This document shows, one piece after another, positions 7,458 through 13,378 of a stretch of 26,407 nucleotides of DNA. The notes beneath the pieces are model-generated. The model made no database searches and was not told the DNA's origin. It worked only from the letters and a program-made list of their open reading frames with translations. The first letter of the stretch is position 1. Each line of letters begins with the position of its first letter. Made by a program: the position numbers and the translations under genes. The DNA comes from a bacterium (GTDB taxonomy: Bacteria > UBA6262). The stretch covers positions 1-26,407 of the forward strand of contig JAQUQP010000005.1 in NCBI GenBank assembly GCA_028716025.1, read 5' to 3'.

Positions 7458-7864
7458 TGAAATACTGTGCTCATTGTAAGAGGCTTAATCTGGGAGATCC
7501 CGTATTCTGCCAGTACTGCTCACATTCATTTAACGTTCGCATCTGCCGGGGTTGCGGGCACGTGAATCCGACAGATGCCTTGGCTTGCCGCAGATGTGGC
7601 CGGACCAATCTTTCGGAGCCGTCAGGAAGGTCATCAATCTGGCCATTGTTTTTTAAGATTCTTTTCTGGCCGGTGGTTATTATAATGGCATTCAGCTTAG
7701 TTAAAGCAATGCTGGCGAATCTGCAAGCATTTGCTCCGCTAGTCATTATGGTGGGCTTATTCGCCTTGACCTATAGTTTCCTGCCGGAGATCGTCAAGAA
7801 GCTGATCAGAGGAATACTGAAAGGCCTTAAAGGCTTGTTCATAAAAAAAGATGATAATATATAG
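7457..7864 (+). CDS. Double zinc-ribbon membrane protein
   Basis: The 135-residue protein opens with two C4 zinc ribbons: C4, C7, C18, C21 and C30, C33, C44, C47. Two hydrophobic segments follow, at about residues 61-84 and 91-110, then a lysine-rich tail (KKLIRGILKGLKGLFIKK). The ribbons probably lie in the cytosol. Its start overlaps the previous stop by one base (TGATG), so it is translationally coupled to the winged-helix gene. It is the last gene of the run that begins with the Ubl gene. The function is unknown; small zinc-ribbon membrane proteins often act as adaptors. Confidence 0.65.
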   Translation: MKYCAHCKRLNLGDPVFCQYCSHSFNVRICRGCGHVNPTDALACRRCGRTNLSEPSGRSSIWPLFFKILFWPVVIIMAFSLVKAMLANLQAFAPLVIMVGLFALTYSFLPEIVKKLIRGILKGLKGLFIKKDDNI

Positions 7865-7896
7865 GTATAACAGGGATTGAGGTTTTTAATAACTTA

Positions 7897-7946
7897 TTGA
7901 AAATAAAAGGGAAAATGAATAATCGGGTAGTGTTATAAAAACACTA
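7897..7946 (+). promoter_or_regulatory. Possible promoter with operator-like palindrome upstream of the excisionase
   Basis: TTGAAA (7897-7902), a 17-base spacer and TAATCG (7920-7925) form a weak promoter. Directly after it, TAGTGTT (7928-7934) and AACACTA (7940-7946) form a perfect 7-bp inverted repeat at the expected start of transcription, a good place for a repressor. The excisionase-like protein itself or an element regulator could bind there. Confidence 0.35.
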
Positions 7947-7986
7947 GGCCAAACATCAGGTAAATCCCATAGTCGAGGCAATAAAA

Positions 7987-8211
7987 ATGGAAAGCCTGGA
8001 AGGTAAAAATCAGAATAGGGAGATAAAAAAGAGGCTGATCAATATCAGCGAGCTTTCTCTGCTTTTGGGGTTGAGCACTAATACCATTTATACTTGGGTC
8101 TCCCAAAAAAGGATTCCTTACGTCAAGTGCGGTCGGCTGACCAAGTTTGATGTCAGAGAAATAGACAAATGGATTACGGAAAACAGCGTATCTCCCAAAG
8201 TTTTCTTTTGA
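7987..8211 (+). CDS. Excisionase-like helix-turn-helix protein
   Basis: A 74-residue protein with a MerR/AlpA-type winged helix: LINISELSLLLGLSTNTIYTWVSQKRIPYVKCGRLTKF gives the turn (about residues 21-40) and the wing (RIPYVKCGRLTKF), then VREIDKWI. This is the excisionase-family DNA-binding pattern common in integrative elements. It ends 51 bases before the integrase gene, the usual xis-int order. It likely bends DNA near the attachment sites to favour excision and may also regulate the integrase. Confidence 0.75.
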   Translation: MESLEGKNQNREIKKRLINISELSLLLGLSTNTIYTWVSQKRIPYVKCGRLTKFDVREIDKWITENSVSPKVFF

Positions 8212-8262
8212 CGAAAGCCATTAGATTATGGTATATATTTCTGTTACAAAAGGTGGTTAAAG

Positions 8263-9402
8263 ATGGGCATTATTAAGAAAGGCGATAACTGGTTTCTGGA
8301 TTATAGGGCTTACGGCCGGCGCAAGCGGGAAAAGGTGGGACCTAATAAGAGATTGGCCGAGACTGCTTTCAAAAAAAGGAAAGTGGAGATTGCCGAAAAC
8401 AGGTTTTTGGACATCAAAAAGAAAAGCAGAGTCCTGTTTGAAGACCTGGCCAAGCTTTATCTGGAATATTCCAGGACCAACAAGAAATCCTTTGAAAAAG
8501 GCGACAAGCACAACCTGAAAAACCTGCTATCTTTTTTCCAAGGGAAGTATTTGTCTGAGATTACGCCCTTGCTGGTGGAGAGATACAAGAGTCTAAGGAA
8601 GCAAGAAGTTTCCGGAGCTTCGGTTAACCGGGAATTGGCCTGTCTCAAGCACATGTTCAATAAAGGCAAGGAATGGGGCAAGGCGAGCGACAATCCGGTG
8701 ACCAAGGTGAAGCTCTTTAAAGAGAATAATAAAAGGATAAGGTATTTAGAGTTAAAGGAGATAAAGAGTCTCCTTGACGTTTGCTCAAAGCATTTAAAGC
8801 CGATCGTGATTACGGCCTTAAACACCGGCATGAGGAAAGGCGAGATATTAGGGCTTAAATGGAAAGACTTGGATTTCAAGCAGGATTTTATCTATTTGGA
8901 ACACACCAAGAATAATGAACTGAGAGAAATACCCATGAACAAGGTCTTGAAAGACACTCTTTTGAGCATAGAGAAGAATCCCCTAAGCGAATATGTATTT
9001 TGCGACAAGGACGGGTCTTCTTTCAAAGAAGTGAAGAGATCTTTCGGCACGGCCATGAAGAAAGCGGGAATAAAGGATTTTCGGTTCCATGATTTGAGGC
9101 ACACTTTCGCTTCGCACCTGGTGATGAACGGGATTGATCTACTAACCGTGAAGGAACTTTTAGGACACAAAAGCATTGAGATGACTTTGAGGTATGCTCA
9201 CCTTTCTCCCAATCACAAACGGAGAGCGGTAGAGCTTCTGGGAGCTAAAATGTGCGAGCAAGTGGACACTTTTTGGACACCAGAGCCAAAAGACAGTGAA
9301 ACGGAAAATGAGGGGGTTGGTGAAATCCCTTTATATATCAACGGAATTAACAATTGCGCCCTTAGCTCAGTTGGATTAGAGCGACTGACTACGAATCAGT
9401 AG
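8263..9402 (+). CDS. Tyrosine integrase, 3' end inside tRNA-Arg
   Basis: This 379-residue tyrosine recombinase has an arm-binding N-terminus (GDNWFLDYRAYGRRKREKVG), a SAM-like core-binding domain (about 55-150) and a catalytic domain with R191, K216, H276-x2-R279, H302 and nucleophile Y311, all present. It integrates and excises the element. The chain continues about 68 residues beyond Y311, and residues 365-379 (ALSSVGLERLTTNQ region) are simply tRNA-Arg sequence read as protein; the stop TAG lies just 3' of the anticodon stem. AGGTGG precedes the ATG. The overlap means the attachment site is within or next to the gene's end. Confidence 0.92.
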   Translation: MGIIKKGDNWFLDYRAYGRRKREKVGPNKRLAETAFKKRKVEIAENRFLDIKKKSRVLFEDLAKLYLEYSRTNKKSFEKGDKHNLKNLLSFFQGKYLSEITPLLVERYKSLRKQEVSGASVNRELACLKHMFNKGKEWGKASDNPVTKVKLFKENNKRIRYLELKEIKSLLDVCSKHLKPIVITALNTGMRKGEILGLKWKDLDFKQDFIYLEHTKNNELREIPMNKVLKDTLLSIEKNPLSEYVFCDKDGSSFKEVKRSFGTAMKKAGIKDFRFHDLRHTFASHLVMNGIDLLTVKELLGHKSIEMTLRYAHLSPNHKRRAVELLGAKMCEQVDTFWTPEPKDSETENEGVGEIPLYINGINNCALSSVGLERLTTNQ

Positions 9403-9430
9403 GCCACAGGTTCGAATCCTGTAGGGCGCG
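9356..9430 (+). tRNA. tRNA-Arg(ACG), element attachment site
   Basis: The cloverleaf is complete: acceptor GCGCCCT/AGGGCGC, D stem GCTC/GAGC, anticodon stem ACTGA/TCAGT with loop CTACGAA (anticodon ACG), T stem ACAGG/CCTGT with TTCGAAT, and discriminator G. CCA is not encoded. The first 47 bases double as the end of the integrase gene, so the element seems to supply the 5' part and the promoter of this tRNA. The wobble A is the known substrate of TadA, encoded just downstream. Confidence 0.95.
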
Positions 9431-9454
9431 CTTTTTAGTGCGAATAAAAACCGA

Positions 9455-9919
9455 ATGATAACAAATAACACTAATATAAAATTCATGAAAGAGGCTTTAA
9501 AAGAAGCCCGTAAAGCTGCGCTTAAAAACGAAGTACCAATAGGCGCTGTCGTGGTATATAAAGGTAAAGTGATCGGGCGCGGGCATAACCTGCCGGTCAG
9601 GAATAACAACCCGACGGCTCATGCAGAAGTATTAGCATTAGGGCAGGCAGCAAAAAAAATCAAGAATTATCGTCTTTCAGATGCAGATATGTATGTGACT
9701 ATAGAACCCTGTGCCATGTGCGCCGGGGCGATGGTTTGGGCCCGGATCAGGAACCTGTATTTTGGGGCCAGAGATCCAAAAGCAGGGGCTTGCGGCAGTG
9801 TGTTTAATATTACTAATAATAGGAAACTGAATCACCGCGTTAATATACACCATGGAATTCTGGAAGCAGAGAGCCGTAAGATTATCCAAGAGTTCTTTAA
9901 AGAGAAGAGAAAAAAGTAA
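9455..9919 (+). CDS. tadA: tRNA-specific adenosine deaminase
   Basis: The 154-residue protein has the cytidine/adenosine deaminase zinc motif: H56-A-E58 and P85-C86-x2-C89, with EVPIGAVVV at the N-terminus and the TadA-typical FGARDPKAGACGS after the second motif. TadA converts A34 to inosine in tRNA-Arg(ACG), letting one tRNA read CGU, CGC and CGA. The gene lies 24 bases after that very tRNA gene. The ATG at 9455 gives the usual short N-terminal extension; no strong Shine-Dalgarno is visible. A tRNA-Ser gene follows directly. Confidence 0.93.
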   Translation: MITNNTNIKFMKEALKEARKAALKNEVPIGAVVVYKGKVIGRGHNLPVRNNNPTAHAEVLALGQAAKKIKNYRLSDADMYVTIEPCAMCAGAMVWARIRNLYFGARDPKAGACGSVFNITNNRKLNHRVNIHHGILEAESRKIIQEFFKEKRKK

Positions 9920-9920
9920 T

Positions 9921-10011
9921 GGAAGGGTGGCCGAGCTGGTCTAAGGCGCCAGTCTCGAAAACTGGTATGGTCGTAAGGCCATCGTGAGTTCGAATCTCAC
10001 CCCTTCCGCCA
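9921..10011 (+). tRNA. tRNA-Ser(CGA)
   Basis: Acceptor GGAAGGG/CCCTTCC, anticodon stem CCAGT/ACTGG with loop CTCGAAA (anticodon CGA), a long variable arm as expected for serine tRNA, T arm GTGAG/CTCAC with TTCGAAT, discriminator G at 10008 and an encoded CCA at 10009-10011. It begins one base after the tadA stop codon. Confidence 0.95.
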
Positions 10012-10367
10012 TAATAAACTTTTATGAAAATATAGAATGCGCTAAGATAGCTAAATGTGCGGCATAAACTTAGTCACCTTGTTAGCTTGTGAAAGCGTGA
10101 CTGATATGGCTCCGCCCAAAGGGGTGACCCGCCAAAAAGATCGGCGGGCAGGCAGCGAAGGGATAATAAGTCTGGCAAAAAAGTGTTTTTTTGCAATCAT
10201 TTACCTTGCTTGCTTGTGGAAACATAACATAACGGAGTTATGCAAGGGGGTGACAGTGAGTGTCGCCTAACAACCTTGATAAAATTATAAAACATTTCGA
10301 CCGAACGTCAAGAGGGGGAAAGGTTATTTCCCCCTATGAAGCGGAGCGAACGAAGTGAGTGAGCATT
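10012..10367. other. Gene-free stretch with small hairpins
   Basis: No convincing gene lies here. A short frame at 10055-10270 lacks any protein-like pattern. The stretch holds a hairpin CCCGCC (10128-10133) with GGCGGG (10143-10148), a smaller CATAAC/GTTATG pair near 10220-10242, and a purine-rich motif near 10341-10363 (GAGCGAACGAAGTGAG) that partly recurs near 10506-10522. The sequence looks like degenerate intergenic repeats. I see no known structured RNA. Confidence 0.5.
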
Positions 10368-10454
10368 GGAGAGATGGCCGAGTGGTTGAAGGCGTACGCC
10401 TGGAGAGCGTATGTGGGGGTGACCTCACCCAGGGTTCGAATCCCTGTCTCTCCG
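10368..10454 (+). tRNA. tRNA-Ser(GGA)
   Basis: Acceptor GGAGAGA/TCTCTCC, anticodon stem TACGC/GCGTA with loop CTGGAGA (anticodon GGA), a long variable arm, T arm CAGGG/CCCTG with TTCGAAT and discriminator G. CCA is not encoded. Its 3' end is repeated 128 bases downstream. Confidence 0.95.
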
Positions 10455-10461
10455 TATTTTC
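10438..10461 (+). repeat. 24-bp direct repeat, copy 1 (tRNA-Ser 3' end)
   Basis: This copy covers the end of the T loop, the T-stem 3' strand, the acceptor 3' strand and seven downstream bases of tRNA-Ser(GGA). It is identical over 24 bases to 10566-10589. A duplicated tRNA 3' end is the usual footprint of site-specific integration. Confidence 0.85.
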
Positions 10462-10565
10462 TCTTGAGGGATTCGAAGCCGACCCGAACGCTGCCAGTGG
10501 CAGATGAGCGTAGCGTAAGTGAGGGCGGCCGGCTTCGGAGGAGGACGGAACAGACGGGGGAGAAG
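10462..10565. repeat. Hairpin-rich 104-bp insert between tRNA-end repeats
   Basis: The insert holds an 8-bp perfect inverted repeat, CGAAGCCG (10474-10481) with CGGCTTCG (10530-10537), enclosing a smaller hairpin CTGCC/GGCAG (10491-10503). It is too short for a gene. It may be a miniature element or a deletion remnant of an island that used the tRNA as its target. Confidence 0.5.
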
Positions 10566-10589
10566 GAATCCCTGTCTCTCCGTATTTTC
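10566..10589 (+). repeat. 24-bp direct repeat, copy 2
   Basis: An exact copy of 10438-10461 without the rest of the tRNA. It marks the far side of the 104-bp insert. Confidence 0.85.
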
Positions 10590-10614
10590 CTTCAAGATAA
10601 AAAGGGTTGCGTTA

Positions 10615-10643
10615 TTGGGAAAATATGATAAGTATTATATATA
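10615..10643 (+). promoter_or_regulatory. Likely promoter of the minor-pilin operon
   Basis: TTGGGA (10615-10620), 17 bases, then TATATA (10638-10643). Transcription would start near 10650, about 30 bases before the ATG of the first prepilin gene, which has a GGAGG Shine-Dalgarno. Confidence 0.5.
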
Positions 10644-10681
10644 GGTAAATAAAAGAGAAGGCTTTCATTTTTGGAGGTCAT

Positions 10682-12727
10682 ATGGTTGATAAAAGAAAAG
10701 GCAGTCATCAAGGATTTTCATTGGTAGAGCTGACAATGGTCATAGCTGTTATGGGAGTCCTTTTTATGGGTATTATGGCCTTGATCCAGTATTCCACAAA
10801 AGGCATGTGGTTCATTAAAGGTGGTATGGAAATGACCAGTAAAGCCAATGAAGCCATGACCTTTATTAACCAGGATTTCAAAAATGCTAAGGCTAGTAGT
10901 ATGGGAGCTTTACACAGAAATCCTGGTTTGGAAGAACCACCGCAGTTAGCTAATACCCCGACAGGATGGGCGGTTCTTCCGGCAGATGTGACCAGGATGG
11001 GATATTCGGGATCGAATATTAAAAGCGGTTTATTGAGCGTTAGAATAAGGAACGGTGCTACATATACCAGTGAACAATTTAATGTACCTGCGAATCGCAA
11101 TTTTATACTATCCAGTTGGATTAAATATCCAGGCCGGATGAACTTAGTAAGAGCGTCTGACAATACTAATCTGACCGGATTAGTAGCAAATACCAATGCC
11201 TACTGGACACATTTGTCCAGTACTGTTGCTTTTGGATCTGCCCAAACCGTAAAATTAAATATTTCCGTAGCACCTCCGAGCTGGGCAGTATGCAATACGC
11301 CGTTACCCCCGGGTATGGATAAAGATATCACAGAAATGATAGCTTATAAAGGCAGGGTCTATGTTGGCGGATGGGAAAATGGGGCAAGTTATAGCTATTC
11401 CGGCACAGATGGAAGGTACGAAGGTAGCGTCTGGTTCGGCATTAACCCGCATGTTACGTCAATAGGTGTTTTTGATACAGATGGTCCTGGAGCTCGAGAG
11501 GAAGAACTTATGTTCTGCGGCGGGTTCTGGGACTGGGGCAATGCCAGATCCTGGCATCAATGGCAGATATTTTATAATCAGGGCAATGGACCTGGTACTT
11601 GGCAGTTAGGATGGCCGTTAGTTGGTGAATATCCCCAATGGAATGGCGGCCCTCCGGGACCTGACAGTGGATGGGGTGTGGGCAGGCATTTTTTCCACTG
11701 CGGGGCGTCCTATAATGGCAAACTCTATGTGGGAACAGAGGGAGCTAGGGATCTCGCTGGAGGTCCTTTTTTTGGTGAGGCCAGGGTGTATGACCCGACT
11801 GGCCCAGTAGGAGGGAAATGGACTTTATTATTCATCACTCCGGATCTAATGGTTACCTCTGTTTGTGTATACAACAATTTATTGTTTATCGGTACTGCTA
11901 ACAGTTACGGGAGTTGGCATGTCCCGGCAGGGGCGGGCCAGGTGTATATACATGATATACTCAATAACATTATGATAGGCGGAGGTGTTTCACAGCAAGC
12001 CCTGGCAAGTTATCCTTTTAATATGGTTGTATTTAATGGTGGTACCGGTGATAAACTGTATATCGCCGCCGCAAACCTTTATATTTATGACCAGCCCACG
12101 AATACATGGTCAAATATTTCAACCTTGGGTTCTGTTTCTTCTGTCTGTGTTTATAATAACAGATTATACGTTGGCAATTGGGCAGGAAATATTTATTCCA
12201 GTCTTGATGGAGTGACCTTTACGGCAGAGCCTGGCATAGGACAAACGGTCAGGAGATTCTGTGCAAATAGCGACGGGTTATTATATTCAGCTGGGGCTAA
12301 TGGCGTATGGGGAGCTCCTACGGTAAGGGTTTTGATCAATGAAGCTTATTTTGACGATGTTTCTTTGTCTCCTGAACAAGTTGTATTCGATAGTTCTACC
12401 GTGGTTAATGGAGTAGATAATGTGTACACCTATTATACTAGTAAGGGCACTGATATAACAGATTATAACCGTTTTAGGTTCTACCGGTTGAGGTATGATA
12501 CGCCTAGCAAGAAGCTATTCCGGGAAACCAGCTCTGATGGCGGGACGACCTGGTTGCCTCAAGGATTAAGTTCCGATGGGACTATCTGCGAAAGAGTGAA
12601 ACGGTTCAGTATTATTAATCATAACCAAGAGTCTTTTGAATTAGAATTAACCCTGGAAATAGATGTGGGATCAGGCAAAAAGAAAGAATATATGTTACGC
12701 TCATCAGTCACCCCTGGAATATCATAG
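10682..12727 (+). CDS. Large class III prepilin with nested jelly-roll and beta-propeller
   Basis: The 681-residue protein begins with a prepilin leader: cleavage after G11, then FSLVELTMVIAVMGVLFMGIM with E16 at mature position 5. The pilin helix runs to about 75. Residues 82-195 resemble a CBM4/9-type jelly-roll opening (PTGW near 93-96), and its closing strand signature, AYFDDVSLSP, appears only at 555-564. Between them, about 200-545, are repeated propeller-like strands: YKGRVYVGGW, YNGKLYVGTEG, YNNLLFIGTA and YNNRLYVGNWAG. The last 110 residues look like the pseudopilin C-terminus. It is a PilW/PulJ-like minor pilin, far larger than the usual 200-350 residues, probably displaying an adhesin-like head at the pilus tip. 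The propeller and jelly-roll calls rest on pattern reading only. Confidence 0.75.
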   Translation: MVDKRKGSHQGFSLVELTMVIAVMGVLFMGIMALIQYSTKGMWFIKGGMEMTSKANEAMTFINQDFKNAKASSMGALHRNPGLEEPPQLANTPTGWAVLPADVTRMGYSGSNIKSGLLSVRIRNGATYTSEQFNVPANRNFILSSWIKYPGRMNLVRASDNTNLTGLVANTNAYWTHLSSTVAFGSAQTVKLNISVAPPSWAVCNTPLPPGMDKDITEMIAYKGRVYVGGWENGASYSYSGTDGRYEGSVWFGINPHVTSIGVFDTDGPGAREEELMFCGGFWDWGNARSWHQWQIFYNQGNGPGTWQLGWPLVGEYPQWNGGPPGPDSGWGVGRHFFHCGASYNGKLYVGTEGARDLAGGPFFGEARVYDPTGPVGGKWTLLFITPDLMVTSVCVYNNLLFIGTANSYGSWHVPAGAGQVYIHDILNNIMIGGGVSQQALASYPFNMVVFNGGTGDKLYIAAANLYIYDQPTNTWSNISTLGSVSSVCVYNNRLYVGNWAGNIYSSLDGVTFTAEPGIGQTVRRFCANSDGLLYSAGANGVWGAPTVRVLINEAYFDDVSLSPEQVVFDSSTVVNGVDNVYTYYTSKGTDITDYNRFRFYRLRYDTPSKKLFRETSSDGGTTWLPQGLSSDGTICERVKRFSIINHNQESFELELTLEIDVGSGKKKEYMLRSSVTPGIS

Positions 12728-12854
12728 CCCTGAATTTGGGATGACGAAAGAGCCCCGGCAGCTTAGGGAAGAAGATATGTGTAATAGCTGGTGATGCATA
12801 AGGCAACGCCAGCTATTTGCACTTATTTTAGCTTATTTTCCGGCCAAAGAGGCG
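12728..12854. other. Intercistronic stretch with two competing hairpins
   Basis: AATAGCTGG (12783-12791) pairs perfectly with CCAGCTATT (12809-12817). CAACGCC (12804-12810) also pairs perfectly with GGCGTTG (12851-12857). The two stems share CC at 12809-12810, so they exclude each other in one transcript. This may terminate or attenuate read-through from the large prepilin gene. There is no known riboswitch core. Confidence 0.4.
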
Positions 12855-12883
12855 TTGATATACTGTGGATTTAGTGGTATATT
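12855..12883 (+). promoter_or_regulatory. Internal promoter for the second part of the pilin cluster
   Basis: TTGATA (12855-12860), a 17-base spacer and TATATT (12878-12883) make a good sigma-70-type promoter, with the ATG of the next prepilin at 12902. The -35 box overlaps the 3' arm of the alternative hairpin. Confidence 0.55.
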
Positions 12884-12901
12884 TATAGTAGGGGGAAGAC
12901 T

Positions 12902-13363
12902 ATGAAAAGGGCACTTAAAAGAAAAAAACTGGGCCAACAAGCTGGGTTTACTTTATTAGAAATATGTATTGCAATCATGATTTTAGGGTATGCTATGATC
13001 ATAGTTGCTCGGCTTTTTGGCTCGGTTACCATGTCTGCCAAGGCCAGCGAGTTTGAAACCCTGGCCAGTAACTTTGCCCGGGCTAAGATGGAAGATTTAA
13101 TAAACCGGGAATATGATTCTTTGCCGGAGGGTTCCTGGACTCCGGATGTATGGACCGTAGACGCATCCCAGGCCCTGGCTCAAAAAGGAGTGCTGAATTT
13201 TACCCGGCAGGTAAAAATATCCTATATGAAAAATATAGGCGGGATATTAACTATATCAGCGACTGATGAAGGCCTCAAACAGGTAGAGATAAAAGTAGCC
13301 TGGAATGAACGCGGGAAAGTACGGGAGATCGATTATACAAGCCTGGTAGCGCGTGGAGTGTAA
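12902..13363 (+). CDS. Class III prepilin, PilV/PulI-like minor pilin
   Basis: The 153-residue protein has a leader ending in G15, then FTLLEICIAIMILGYAMIIVARLF with E20 at mature position 5. The short globular part (EFETLASNFARAKMEDLINREYDSLPEG) fits the PilV/GspI group, where AxxKxE-like helices follow the pilin stem. It would be processed by a prepilin peptidase and assembled into the pilus or pseudopilus initiation complex with its neighbours. It lies between the large PilW-like gene and the first PilX-like gene, the usual minor-pilin company. Confidence 0.8.
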   Translation: MKRALKRKKLGQQAGFTLLEICIAIMILGYAMIIVARLFGSVTMSAKASEFETLASNFARAKMEDLINREYDSLPEGSWTPDVWTVDASQALAQKGVLNFTRQVKISYMKNIGGILTISATDEGLKQVEIKVAWNERGKVREIDYTSLVARGV

Positions 13364-13378
13364 CATAGGAGGTGTCTT

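Larger units (their letters stand above)
1..9402. mobile_element. Integrated element (right part), inserted at tRNA-Arg(ACG)
   Basis: The stretch ends in a tyrosine integrase gene whose last codons lie inside tRNA-Arg, preceded by an excisionase-like gene. Further left are a VirD4/HerA-like ATPase, a replication-relaxation-like protein and a RuvC-like nuclease, which are typical plasmid or integrative-element genes. The right neighbour is ordinary chromosome (tadA and tRNA genes). Composition is mosaic: the genes from 95 to 2771 are about one third GC, while the ubiquitin-like gene is about 55% GC by hand count. I found no second copy of the tRNA in the window, so the left end lies outside it. 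The exact right end within the tRNA cannot be fixed from one copy. Confidence 0.8.

Noticed and set aside
7471..7746. Reverse-strand frame within the zinc-ribbon gene
   Set aside because: The + strand frame has paired CxxC motifs and coupled translation; the reverse frame has no recognisable pattern.
10055..10270. 71-residue frame between the serine tRNAs
   Set aside because: No Shine-Dalgarno, no protein-like pattern, and it runs through hairpin-forming repeats.
10359..10628. 89-residue frame over tRNA-Ser(GGA)
   Set aside because: It is the tRNA gene and its repeat read as protein.
12700..12780. c-di-GMP-I (GEMM) riboswitch
   Set aside because: GACGAAAGAGCCCCGGC only loosely resembles the conserved core; the CAAA-type and GCAAAGC elements are missing.
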